Assembly (NCBI RefSeq): GCF_045223415.1
Contig: NZ_JBEQZJ010000020.1
Span: 1-64,000 of the forward strand
Source of the DNA: Hoskinsella mucinilytica
Lineage (GTDB): Bacteria > Bacillota_I > Bacilli_A > Erysipelotrichales > Erysipelotrichaceae
Reading direction: 5' to 3'
DNA: 64,000 bases
Below, in pieces: positions 17,162 through 27,300 of the stretch (positions are counted from its first letter, which is position 1; each line of letters opens with the position of its first letter). The position numbers and the translations under genes were made by a program. The notes under the pieces were generated by a model, which worked only from the letters and a program-made list of their open reading frames with translations, was not told the DNA's origin and did no database searches.

Positions 17162-20104
17162 ATGTTTTTAAAGCGGATAGAATTACAAGGATTTAAATCC
17201 TTTGCGGATAAATCAGTAATCAATTTTGATAGTGATGTCATTGGGATTGTGGGACCAAATGGATGTGGTAAAAGCAATATCAATGATGCGATTCGCTGGG
17301 TGCTAGGTGAGCAGAGTGTCAAATCTTTGCGAGGCAGCAGTATGAGTGATGTAATTTTCAGCGGTTCTACACAAAGAAAGGCTGTCAATATGGCAGAAGT
17401 CACCTTAGTGTTTGATAATACGAGCCATATTTTAAATGTAGATTTTGAAGAGGTTGAGGTCACAAGAAAACTACATAGACAAAGTGGTGAAGGGGAATAC
17501 TTTATCAATAAGGCACCATGTCGCTTGAAAGACATCATCAATCTAGTAATGGATACGGGATTAGGAAGAGATTCGCTTTCCATCATATCTCAGGGTAACA
17601 TTTCTGCTTTTGCGGATGCGAAGCCGGAGGAAAGAAGAGCTCTCTTTGAAGAAGCAGCTGGAGTTGCGAAATATAAAAAAAGAAAGAATGAATCCTTATC
17701 TAAATTGAATCGAACACAAGAAAACCTTATGCGCTTAGAGGATATCATCGTTGAATTGGAACGCCAGGTGAATCCATTAAAACGTCAAGCCAAAAAAGCG
17801 GAACAATATCTAGAAAAGAAGAAAGAGTTGGAAGTGATCGAGGTCAGTGTTTTGGTCGATGAAATCGAAAAATTAAATGGTGAAATCGACGAGCTGAAAA
17901 AGAAAGCTTTTGATCTTGATACACAAAAAGCAATGCATGAAACAACGATTCAAGTCGAGGATACCAAAAATAGTGAATTAAGAAATGAAATGTATCAATT
18001 AGATCGTGAAGTGAATCGTTTGCAAGAACAGTTCAGTAAGATCAATGAAGAATCTCGAATGTTGGAAATGCGTAAGATCGAGCTGGATGAAAAACGTAAA
18101 TATGCATTAGAATCTGCGAGCAATGCAGAAAAGGCGAGAGAATTAAAGGCGATGGTTGATGAAGCTGCTTTTGAATATGAGGATCGAAAAAAAAGGTTAA
18201 AAGACTTAGAAATAGATCTATCTTTGAAAAAAGAGGAAATTATCAAGATAGAAAGTGATATCAGCTATAGTCAAAGTGAAAATCAACAAGCAAGTACCAT
18301 TTTAAATCGTTTGGAAAACCGTAAGGATGTATTAGAAAATCTTGCACGTCAGCCATTCAATCATCAGAATGCGGTTCGTTCTATTTTAGAGGCAAAAAGT
18401 ACCTTACCTGGGATATTAGGTGTTGTTTCCCAATTATTTAAGCCACAGATGAATTATGAAACGGCGATTTCCAATGCGCTTGCCGGTGCAATGTATCATA
18501 TCGTTACGGCAGATGAAGCGAGTGCACGACACGCAATTGGTTTTTTGAAAAAGAATCAAAGTGGTAGAGCAACCTTCTTGCCTTTGACGGTCATGCGACC
18601 ACATAGGATGATGAAGGAACATTATTTGCTTGCGAAAAACTTAAAGGGATTTTTAGGTGTAGCAAGCGAATTTGTAGAAAACGAAGAAACTTTTAACGAT
18701 TTGAGAGATTCTTTGTTTGGTAATGTCGTGATCGTAGACAATTTGGTCAATGCCAATGAAATTGCGAAAATGTTAAAATACAATTATAAAATTGTGACCA
18801 TCGATGGAGATATCGTCAATAAAGGCGGAAGTATGACCGGTGGTAAACAGAAAAACAATGCTACACCATTGACCATACAAAAAGAATTACATCAAGTTAT
18901 GCAAAGTTTAGAAGGCCAGAAAATGAAAACAGATGGATTGAAACAACAACTGGCTTCTTTGCAAAGCAAAAAGGATCAATGCAATGCTGCTTTGGTACAA
19001 CTACAAATTTCTATTGCGCAATTAGATCCTATCGTAAAAGCAAAATGGTCTAAGCTAGAGCATTTAAAAGAAGAATATGAAAGTGTTGCTCCTGACGCTG
19101 ACAAAGAAACAGATAGCGAACTGTTAGAAGATGATTTGATCGTTCGATTAAGCAATGCACATAGCAAGATCGATGATATCAGTGCAACCATCAAGAGCAA
19201 ACGTGAACGCCGTATGAAGGTCGGCAATGAGGTAGAGCGTAAGGAACAACAGATTCGAAGTCTTCGTCGTGATTTGAATATCGTGCAAAATGAGATGCGA
19301 GATATTGAGGTTGCACAAGCAAAAGCCGAAACACGTTTGGAAACAAGTATGGAACGATTGAGTTCAACCTATGAAATGACTTTCGAATATGCACAAGGAC
19401 AAAAGATGGATGCTGATATGAGTGTTGCACGAGAACGTGTCAAAGAGTTGCGTCAAGAAATCGCAGGTCTAGGCAATGTCAATCTAGATGCTCCTGAGCA
19501 ATATAAAGAAATTTCACAACGATATGAATTTCTAACCAAACAAAAAGATGACTTGAATGCGGCAAAACAAAAAATTCTAGTTGCGATCGATGAAATGGAT
19601 GAAATCATGGTCCATCAATTTAAAGATATGTTTGATCGTATCAATAGCGAATTAAACGACGTATTTCAAGCTTTGTTTGGAGGAGGAAGTGCTAGATTGT
19701 TTTTGGTAGATCCTCAGGATATTTTAAATACGGGAATTGATATTGAAGTCAGACCACCCGGAAAGACCGTACAAAACATTCGATTATTCTCTGGTGGTGA
19801 AAAATCTTTGATTGCCATTTGTGTGTTGTTCTCAATATTAAAAGCAAGAACTATGCCTTTGTGTATTTTTGATGAGGTTGAGGCGGCACTAGATCAAGCA
19901 AATGTAGAACGATTTGCGAAATATATCACGAGATTTCGTGGAGAGAGTCAATTTATCGTAGTAACGCATAGACCTGGTACGATGGCGCAATGTGATGCTT
20001 TATATGGTGTCACAATGCAACAAAATGGTGTCAGTCAGCTATTGAAGGTAAAACTGCAAGATGCAATCAATATGGTAGATAAGAAAGAAGAGGTAACAGC
20101 GTAA
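17162..20104 (+). CDS. smc: Chromosome-partition ATPase SMC (short-armed)
   Basis: Bacterial condensin that compacts and segregates the chromosome with ScpA/ScpB. Walker A GPNGCGKSN lies at 33-41, the Q-loop SIISQGNIS near 142, coiled coil to about 410, the hinge from LPGILGVVSQ (near 416) to GGSMTGGKQ (near 556), returning coiled coil to about 810, then the ABC signature LFSGGEKSL near 876 and Walker B CIFDEVEAALD near 901. All catalytic elements are present, but 980 residues is about 200 fewer than Bacillus SMC, the loss being in both coiled-coil arms. It overlaps ftsY by one base. Confidence 0.96.
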   Translation: MFLKRIELQGFKSFADKSVINFDSDVIGIVGPNGCGKSNINDAIRWVLGEQSVKSLRGSSMSDVIFSGSTQRKAVNMAEVTLVFDNTSHILNVDFEEVEVTRKLHRQSGEGEYFINKAPCRLKDIINLVMDTGLGRDSLSIISQGNISAFADAKPEERRALFEEAAGVAKYKKRKNESLSKLNRTQENLMRLEDIIVELERQVNPLKRQAKKAEQYLEKKKELEVIEVSVLVDEIEKLNGEIDELKKKAFDLDTQKAMHETTIQVEDTKNSELRNEMYQLDREVNRLQEQFSKINEESRMLEMRKIELDEKRKYALESASNAEKARELKAMVDEAAFEYEDRKKRLKDLEIDLSLKKEEIIKIESDISYSQSENQQASTILNRLENRKDVLENLARQPFNHQNAVRSILEAKSTLPGILGVVSQLFKPQMNYETAISNALAGAMYHIVTADEASARHAIGFLKKNQSGRATFLPLTVMRPHRMMKEHYLLAKNLKGFLGVASEFVENEETFNDLRDSLFGNVVIVDNLVNANEIAKMLKYNYKIVTIDGDIVNKGGSMTGGKQKNNATPLTIQKELHQVMQSLEGQKMKTDGLKQQLASLQSKKDQCNAALVQLQISIAQLDPIVKAKWSKLEHLKEEYESVAPDADKETDSELLEDDLIVRLSNAHSKIDDISATIKSKRERRMKVGNEVERKEQQIRSLRRDLNIVQNEMRDIEVAQAKAETRLETSMERLSSTYEMTFEYAQGQKMDADMSVARERVKELRQEIAGLGNVNLDAPEQYKEISQRYEFLTKQKDDLNAAKQKILVAIDEMDEIMVHQFKDMFDRINSELNDVFQALFGGGSARLFLVDPQDILNTGIDIEVRPPGKTVQNIRLFSGGEKSLIAICVLFSILKARTMPLCIFDEVEAALDQANVERFAKYITRFRGESQFIVVTHRPGTMAQCDALYGVTMQQNGVSQLLKVKLQDAINMVDKKEEVTA

Positions 20105-21081
20105 TGGGCATATTTTCTAAATTGAAAAAAACCTTTTCCGGTAAACAGGAAAAAGATCAGGATCGCTATTTAAGTGGATTAGATAAAACCAAGAAGTCCT
20201 TTTCTGAACGTATTCGAAAGTTGGCTTTGGGCTTTAGTGGCGTAGATGAGGAATTTCTTGAGGAATTGATGATCGTATTATTAGAGGCCGATATCGGAAT
20301 TAAAACAGCACAAAAAATCGTAGATGAAGTAGAAAACAGAGCGATGGATCAGAAATTGAAGGACTTTCATGCAATCAGTGAATGTTTGATCGAAGTCATG
20401 CATGATATGTATTGTACAAAAGAAGATGAACCATTTCATGAAAATAGTGAAGGACCTACGGTAATCTTAATGGTGGGTGTCAATGGTAGTGGGAAGACTA
20501 CAACAACGGCAAAATTAACTAAGCAATTTCAAGAAGAAGGAAAAAGCGTGGTCGTTGCGGCAGCAGATACCTTTCGTGCCGGCGCAATCGATCAGCTAGC
20601 TCAATGGGCAAACCGACTTAACGTTCCTTGTATCAAGGGAAGAGAAAACGGAGATCCAAGCGCTGCGCTGGTAGATGCATGTCGATATGCAAAAGAACAT
20701 GATATTGATATCATGATCGGTGATACTGCCGGACGTCTTCAAAATAAGGCCAATTTGATGAAGGAATTAGAAAAGATGCGTCGAGTATGTGAACGTGAAA
20801 TTCCTGATGCACCTCATGAGGTATGGTTGGTGCTAGATGCAACAACAGGTCAAAACGGAATCTCACAGGCACAGATATTCCTGGAAACGACCAATGTGAC
20901 CGGAATCATCTTAACAAAGATGGATGGGACGGCAAAAGGCGGTATTGTCATTGCAATTCGTGATCTATTGGGATTGCCGGTAAAATATATCGGATTAGGT
21001 GAAAAGGAAGACGATTTACGTCCGTTTGATATCGATTCTTATCTTTATGGAATCTGTGAGGATCTGTTATCTGATGATTGA
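20104..21081 (+). CDS. ftsY: Signal-recognition-particle receptor FtsY
   Basis: SRP-receptor GTPase that docks ribosome-SRP complexes at the membrane. The 325-residue protein has a short N-terminal Lys-rich region instead of a long acidic A domain, then the N domain and the G domain with GVNGSGKTTTTAKL near residue 125, DTFRAGA, DTAGRL near 208, TKMDG and the closing GEKEDDLRPFD motif. Start is coupled to smc (TAATG). The smc-ftsY-ylxM order is as in Bacillus. Confidence 0.97.
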   Translation: MGIFSKLKKTFSGKQEKDQDRYLSGLDKTKKSFSERIRKLALGFSGVDEEFLEELMIVLLEADIGIKTAQKIVDEVENRAMDQKLKDFHAISECLIEVMHDMYCTKEDEPFHENSEGPTVILMVGVNGSGKTTTTAKLTKQFQEEGKSVVVAAADTFRAGAIDQLAQWANRLNVPCIKGRENGDPSAALVDACRYAKEHDIDIMIGDTAGRLQNKANLMKELEKMRRVCEREIPDAPHEVWLVLDATTGQNGISQAQIFLETTNVTGIILTKMDGTAKGGIVIAIRDLLGLPVKYIGLGEKEDDLRPFDIDSYLYGICEDLLSDD

Positions 21082-21388
21082 ACAAACACAAGAAATGAAT
21101 GCGCTATTAGATGCCTATGAGCCTTTGTTGACGCAGAAACAACAAGAGATCATGAATCTATATTTTAAAGAGGATTTCTCTTTATCAGAAATTAGCGAAA
21201 CATTAGAAATCAGTAGGGCAGCAGTCAATGATCATTTGAAGCGAAGTGAGAGAATATTGTTGGATTACGAAAAAAAACTGCATCTTGTGAAGAATTATGA
21301 AACAAGAGCAAAGATTTATGATAAAATAAAGACGATTGGAAACAAGGAAGTCCGATCATTGATAGAAGATTTAGAAAATATCGAGTAA
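21074..21388 (+). CDS. ylxM: YlxM-family helix-turn-helix protein
   Basis: A 104-residue sigma-70 region 4-like helix-turn-helix protein (UPF0122), in other Firmicutes encoded with ftsY/ffh and linked to the SRP pathway. The HTH is clear: LTQKQQEIMNLYF, then DFSLSEISETLEISRAAVND at about residues 30-49, and a C-terminal helix. The start chosen at 21074 overlaps ftsY by 8 bases and is preceded by GAGGAT; a longer frame opens inside ftsY but has no RBS. ffh, its usual neighbour, is not here. Confidence 0.9.
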   Translation: MIEQTQEMNALLDAYEPLLTQKQQEIMNLYFKEDFSLSEISETLEISRAAVNDHLKRSERILLDYEKKLHLVKNYETRAKIYDKIKTIGNKEVRSLIEDLENIE

Positions 21389-21402
21389 ATTAGGAGGATA
21401 TC

Positions 21403-22599
21403 ATGTCAAAAATTATTTCAGTGAACGCAGGAAGTTCATCTTTAAAGTTTCAGCTATTTGAAATGCCAAGTGAAGAGGTATTGACAAGTGGAATCGTAGA
21501 AAAAATCGGTTTTGAAGATGCTATTTTCACGATTAAGGTAAATGGTGAAAAAATCAAAAAAATCTTACCGATCCCTGATCACACAAAGGCTGTTTCATTA
21601 TTGCTGGAAGCATTGGTAGAATATAAAGTTGTAAACAGTTTGGATGAAATTGTCGGTGCAGGTCATCGTGCAGTTCATGGAGGGGAAATCTTTAAGGAAT
21701 CTGTTCCTGTAACAGATGAGGTAGTTGAACAATTCGCATCATTAAATGAGTTGGCACCTTTACATAATCCAGCAGGTTTGGTCGGTTATAATGCTTTCAA
21801 AGAAAATTTGCCAAACTGTAAGCATGTATTTGTATTTGATACAGCATTCCATTCTACAATGCCGAAAGAAAGCTATATTTACGCACTTCCTATGGAATAC
21901 TACGATAACTATAAAATTCGCCGTTACGGCTTCCATGGTACAAGTCATAAATATGTATCATTACGTTGTGCAGAATTGATGAATAAAGATATTAAAGATA
22001 CAAAGATCATCACATGTCATTTAGGAAACGGAGCAAGCATTACAGCGGTAGATGGAGGAAAATCTATCAATACTTCTATGGGCTTTACTCCTTTGGCAGG
22101 TGTTATGATGGGAACACGTTGTGGAGATATCGATCCTGCAATCGTAACGTATATCATGAAGAAAACAGGTGCTACACCTGATGAAATGGATGATATCATG
22201 AACAAAAAATCAGGTATGCTAGGTGTGAGTGGCATTAGTTCTGATGCTCGTGATATTGAAGATGGGTGTAAAGAAGGAAATCCAGCTGCTGTATTAACAG
22301 CTGAGGTATATGTCAATCGTGTAATCAATGTAGTAGGTGGTTACTATGCACAACTAGGCGGTGCTGATGCAATCGTATTTACTGGTGGTATCGGTGAAAA
22401 TGATACTAATATGCGTTATATGATTTGTAATCGTTTGAAGGAAGCATTCGGTGTAGAATTAGATGAGGAGCTCAACGGTAAAACAAGAGGCAAAGAGGTA
22501 TTGTTATCTACACCAGATAGCAAGATTCAAGTTTGGTTGATTCCAACCAATGAAGAATTAATGATTGCTCGTGATACTTACCGTTTGATGCAGAACTAA
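21403..22599 (+). CDS. ackA: Acetate kinase
   Basis: Converts acetyl phosphate and ADP to acetate and ATP, the energy-yielding end of acetate fermentation. The 398-residue protein has the ASKHA-fold signatures: NAGSSSLKFQ at residues 7-16, GHRAVHGGE near 88, FDTAFHSTMP near 148, YRRYGFHGTSH-like RRYGFHGTSHKY near 177, and CHLGNGASI plus FTGGIGEN. RBS TAGGAGG. No phosphotransacetylase gene is nearby. It is coupled to the following nrnA by TAATG. Confidence 0.98.
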   Translation: MSKIISVNAGSSSLKFQLFEMPSEEVLTSGIVEKIGFEDAIFTIKVNGEKIKKILPIPDHTKAVSLLLEALVEYKVVNSLDEIVGAGHRAVHGGEIFKESVPVTDEVVEQFASLNELAPLHNPAGLVGYNAFKENLPNCKHVFVFDTAFHSTMPKESYIYALPMEYYDNYKIRRYGFHGTSHKYVSLRCAELMNKDIKDTKIITCHLGNGASITAVDGGKSINTSMGFTPLAGVMMGTRCGDIDPAIVTYIMKKTGATPDEMDDIMNKKSGMLGVSGISSDARDIEDGCKEGNPAAVLTAEVYVNRVINVVGGYYAQLGGADAIVFTGGIGENDTNMRYMICNRLKEAFGVELDEELNGKTRGKEVLLSTPDSKIQVWLIPTNEELMIARDTYRLMQN

Positions 22600-23543
22600 T
22601 GAATTCTATTTTTGAACTCATCCAGAAATACGATATCATCACGATTTATCGTCACATCAGTCCTGATGCGGATGCGCTTGGTTCCCAATTCGGTTTAAAA
22701 CAATGGATCATAGATTCTTATCCAGATAAACAAGTGTATGCATTGGGAAAGGACGATGGGAGCAAATGCTCTCATTTTCCTGGCAGTGATGTCGTTGACG
22801 ATGAAACCATACGTCACTCTTTGGCTATTATTTTAGATACTGCCAATCAAGATAGGATCGATGATGCAAGATGGAAAACTGCTGCCTATCGTCTGAAAAT
22901 AGATCATCATATATTCGTGGAAACATTTGCGGATGAAGAATATATTGATGATCGTTCTGGAGCTACCTGTGAAATATTGGGAACATTGTTAATGAACGAA
23001 GGTTACCATATTTCATCCACTGCTGCTCAGTATATATACAGTGGTTTGATTGCGGATACCTTACGCTTTTCTATTCCTACAACAACATCTCAGACCTTAA
23101 GAACCGCAGCTTATCTTTTGGATCATGGAGTAGATGTACAAAAGTCAAATGAAGAAAATTTTTCAACATCCATGCAACAATTTCAATATGAAAATTATCT
23201 ACGAAGCAGTTGTAAAGTGTTGGGTGGGAAAATTGCATACAGTATTGTTCATAAAGAAGACTATGAACAGTTTGGACTGAGCTTTAATGAAGCCAAAGAA
23301 AAGGTGTTCGTGTTTGGTGGGGTTCATGAATTTAAAGCTTGGGCTTTGTTTGTGGAGAAAGAAACGGATGAACAAGGAATGCTTCGTTATAATGGAAGCC
23401 TTCGTTCTCGGAATACCACGATCAACGACATTGCCATGAGATACAATGGTGGCGGACATCGATTTGCTTGTGGCGTAAAAAATCTTAGTGATAAGGATAT
23501 TGAGTGCATTTTACAAGAAATTTTAAATAGAATTAACGAATAA
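22599..23543 (+). CDS. nrnA: NrnA-type oligoribonuclease / pAp phosphatase
   Basis: DHH-DHHA1 phosphoesterase that degrades nanoRNA and, in the NrnA group, 3'-phosphoadenosine 5'-phosphate. The 314-residue protein has the N-terminal metal motif HISPDADALGSQFGL (19-33), ILDTANQDRID, KIDHH and the C-terminal GGGHRFACG substrate loop near residue 285. The gene starts on the last base of ackA. It is the last gene of its unit before a terminator. Confidence 0.93.
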   Translation: MNSIFELIQKYDIITIYRHISPDADALGSQFGLKQWIIDSYPDKQVYALGKDDGSKCSHFPGSDVVDDETIRHSLAIILDTANQDRIDDARWKTAAYRLKIDHHIFVETFADEEYIDDRSGATCEILGTLLMNEGYHISSTAAQYIYSGLIADTLRFSIPTTTSQTLRTAAYLLDHGVDVQKSNEENFSTSMQQFQYENYLRSSCKVLGGKIAYSIVHKEDYEQFGLSFNEAKEKVFVFGGVHEFKAWALFVEKETDEQGMLRYNGSLRSRNTTINDIAMRYNGGGHRFACGVKNLSDKDIECILQEILNRINE

Positions 23544-23566
23544 AAGGGTGAAGAACCCTTTTATTG
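23542..23566 (+). terminator. Intrinsic terminator after nrnA
   Basis: Stem AAAAGGGT/ACCCTTTT with loop GAAGA, starting inside the stop codon and followed by ATT. The weak extra T-tract and close RBS of the next gene suggest incomplete termination. Confidence 0.7.
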
Positions 23567-23580
23567 TATAAGGAGAATAT

Positions 23581-24225
23581 ATGAAACCAGTATGTTTGTT
23601 TGATTTAGATGGAACATTAACGGACCCTAAAGAAGGAATTACAAAATCAGTAGCATATGCGCTTGGAAAATTTGATATTGAAGTAAAACATCTTGATGAT
23701 TTAAAAGTGTTTATCGGACCACCTCTGCAAGATAGCTTTATGAAATACTATTCTATGGATGAAGAACAAGCTCAACAGGCTATCCAATATTATCGTGAAT
23801 ATTTTTCAACAACAGGCATTTTTGAAAATAAGGTATATCCCGGTATTGCCCAGATGTTACAACAATTAAAAGCACAAAACAAGAAAGTTCTGGTTGCTAC
23901 AAGTAAACCGGAAGGTTTTGCTCGACAAATCATGGAACATTTTCAGTTAGCTGATGATGTTGACGATGTTTGCGGTGCAACTATGGATGGAAGCCGTAGT
24001 AAAAAAGGAGATGTTATCGCCTATGCATTAAACAAGCATCATGTTCATGAAATGGATGCGATTATGGTAGGTGATCGTGAACATGATATCTTAGGCGCAA
24101 AAGAAAATCATTTACCTTGTATAGCAGTGCTTTACGGTTATGGATCCAGAGAAGAATTTGAAAAAGCCGGTGCTGATATCATTGTAGAAAGTGTTTCTGA
24201 ATTAACAAATTATCTTATGAAATAA
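23581..24225 (+). CDS. HAD-family hydrolase (phosphoglycolate phosphatase-like)
   Basis: A 214-residue haloacid dehalogenase-type phosphatase. Motif I FDLDGTLTDP is at residues 7-16 with nucleophile Asp8 and acid/base Asp10, motif II is VATSKP near 106, and motif IV VGDREHDILGAKEN near 160. The C1-type cap between motifs I and II resembles Gph/5'-nucleotidase members that dephosphorylate small metabolites or nucleotides; the substrate cannot be told from sequence. RBS AAGGAG. Followed by a terminator. Confidence 0.88.
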   Translation: MKPVCLFDLDGTLTDPKEGITKSVAYALGKFDIEVKHLDDLKVFIGPPLQDSFMKYYSMDEEQAQQAIQYYREYFSTTGIFENKVYPGIAQMLQQLKAQNKKVLVATSKPEGFARQIMEHFQLADDVDDVCGATMDGSRSKKGDVIAYALNKHHVHEMDAIMVGDREHDILGAKENHLPCIAVLYGYGSREEFEKAGADIIVESVSELTNYLMK

Positions 24226-24231
24226 GTTCTG

Positions 24232-24261
24232 AAAGTAGGCATAGTTGCCTGCTTTTGTTTT
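24232..24261 (+). terminator. Intrinsic terminator after the HAD gene
   Basis: Stem AAAGTAGGCA/TGCCTGCTTT (one G-U pair) with loop TAGT, followed by TGTTTTA. Confidence 0.8.
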
Positions 24262-24334
24262 AGGATAAAAAATCTCATGCGTTCTATGCGGCATGAGGGT
24301 AGAAAATATGATAAAATAAGAGAGAGGTGAAGGC

Positions 24335-27300
24335 ATGAGCGTACATTTACATGTTAGAAGCTGCTATACATTATTAAAAAGCACGCTGACAATTGAAAAG
24401 ATTATAAAAAATACAAAAAAACATGGCTATACTGCAGTAGCACTTACAGATTTTGGAGTGTTTCATGGCGCTATGGCATTTTATCATGCCTGTCAAAACG
24501 AGGGAATCAAGCCGATTTTCGGAATGGAATTAAATGTAACAGAAGATGGGGAACTCTATAACTTTGTTGCGCTTGCGAAAAACGATACAGGATATGTATC
24601 CTTGTTGAAACTATCCACTTATTTAAACACAGAAGAGCATGGAACCATCAGTATTGAAGAATTAAGCTCCTATACCAAAGATTGTGTGGTCATCAGTGGA
24701 GGAGATAGCGATGCTTTGGAAGCTATGCTGTTACAAGAACAAAAAGATCGTTTGATTGCACATCTATCTTTATGCGCAAACTATTTTTCTACTTTCTATG
24801 TGGCGATTGCAAAAAATGATGCCGGATTATTAGAAAAGAAAAATGCATTTTTAAAAGGGATATGTAAACAGTTGGGGATTCACACAACAGCACTTTCCAG
24901 AATTTATTATGAAGATGAAAGCGATGAAGAAAGCTATCGTACCCTATGTGCAATTGATCAAGGCTTGTCCATCGATGATAAGACCTTAAATTGTAGTACT
25001 GGAAGATATTTTCGCTCACAAGAGGAAATGAAAAAGCTATATGATGAGGATGACCTGGAAACAACAGAAGAAATTGCGGATTTATGTAACGTAAAAATGC
25101 AATTGGAAAAAGCGGTGTTACCTAAATTTCATAATAAATATGGTATCAGCAGTGAAGTCTTTTTACGCCAACTATGCCATAAAGGGTTACAAAAACGTAT
25201 GAATTATCAATCAATACCAAAGGAATATGTAGATCGATTAGAATATGAATTAGATGTCATCATATCAATGAAATACGCTGATTATTTCTTAATTGTTTGG
25301 GACTTTATCCGTTTTGCGAAAACAAAAGACATTTATATTGGTCCTGGTAGAGGTAGTGCGGCAGGTTCGTTGGTAGCATATTGTCTTGGTATTACGCACG
25401 CAGATCCCATTCAATATCACTTGCTATTTGAACGTTTTCTAAACCCCGAGCGTGTTTCCATGCCGGATATCGATACGGATTTCCCGGATAATCGTCGTGA
25501 TGAAGTTATAGAATATGTCACTTCTTTGTATGGAAACACAAGAGTTGCTCATATCATTACCTTTAATACCTTGGCGGCAAAACAAGTATTGCGTGATGTA
25601 GGAAGAACCATGGATTTCACCGTGAGAGAAATGGATAGCTTATGTCGTTTGGTACCTAATCGAACTAAAATTACGTTGAAAGCAGCGTATGAAGAACGAG
25701 CTGCTTTTAAACAAAAAATCAATTCTGGAGAAAAGTATAGGAAACTGTTTCGTGTTGCGTTAAGATTAGAAGGACTACCAAGGCATGCATCATTACACGC
25801 AGCAGGTATCATTCTTTCCAATGAAGACATTGATCAGGTATGTCCTTTGATCGATGTAGATGAAGGAGTCAGAGCAAGCCAATTTACGATGGAGTATCTA
25901 GAAGAACTTGGCTTGATCAAAATGGATTTCTTAGGATTAAGAAATTTGACCATCATAGATGAAATCGTACATCATATCAATGAAACACAAGATACAAAAT
26001 TGGAAATCATGAAAATTCCTTTGGATGATAAAAAGACATATGACTTGATTCGAGATGTCGATACCATTGGCGTATTTCAATTAGAAAGCGAAGGAATGAA
26101 AAATCTTATCAGAAAGATCAAACCTACTTGTTTTGAAGATATCGTTGCGACCATTGCGTTATATCGCCCGGGTCCAATGGAAAATATCCCAGAGTATTTA
26201 GAAAGAAGATCACATCCTGAAAAGGTGGATTATATCCATCCTAGTCTTAAGCCGATTTTGATCAACACCTATGGTATTATGATCTATCAGGAGCAGGTCA
26301 TGCAGGTCGCAACGACCATGGCTGGTTTTTCTTTGGGAAAGGCAGACAATCTTAGAAAAGCAATCAGCAAGAAAAAAGGCGATCAATTAATCAAGTTGAA
26401 AGAGGAATTCATACAAGGTGCATTAAAGAAAGGATATGCGCAAGCACTGGCAGAGCATGTCTATGATCTGATCATGAAATTTGCCAATTATGGATTTAAT
26501 CGTTCCCATAGCGTTGCATATGGTATGGTAGCTTATCAGCTCGCTTATTTAAAGGCCAATTATCCATTGTATTTTTTCATGAGTCTATTAAATAGCGTCA
26601 TTGGTTCCGACTCTAAAACCAATGAATATGTATTTGAAGCAAAAAAACGTAGTATTCAGATCTTATTGCCAAGTGTGAATGATAGCTTATTGCATTATCG
26701 AATTCAACATGATGCATTAAGATTTCCATTGTTAGGCATCAAAGGAATCGGTAGAGCCATTGCATTACCGATCATAGAAGAAAGAGAACAACATGGACCT
26801 TATTTAGACTTCTTTGATTTTGTTGCACGTATGGCAAAATATCGAGTAGCCAAAAAAACAATGGAAACATTGATCTATGCAGGTGCATTAGATGAGTTTC
26901 GTATCAATAGAGTATCCATGATAGCAAGCTTAGATGATGCCATTCGTTATGGTGATCTGGTGAAAATCGAAGATCAAGATCAAATCTTATTGGATTTCGA
27001 TTTGGTGAGCAAGCCGGCCATGACATCATTGAAAGAAAACGCAAGTTTACGTGCTGAAAAAGAAAAGGAATGTTTGGGATTTTATCTGACAACACATCCA
27101 ATCGAAGCATTAAGAAACAAACTAGATGCTAATTTACGACCTCTTGTGTTTTTAAAAGAAGTTCGTGGCTATGTGAAATTTATTTGTCAGATTGAAAAAT
27201 GTAAACCGTATCGTACAAAAAATGGGCATATGATGATGTTTGTTTTAGTGAATGATGAAACCAGCAAGTTTGATTTGGTATGTATGCCTAATATTTATGA

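Noticed and set aside
24274..24297. Hairpin CTCATGC/GCATGAG before dnaE as a terminator
   Set aside because: Loop of ten bases and no T-tract after it; left as an unassigned hairpin.
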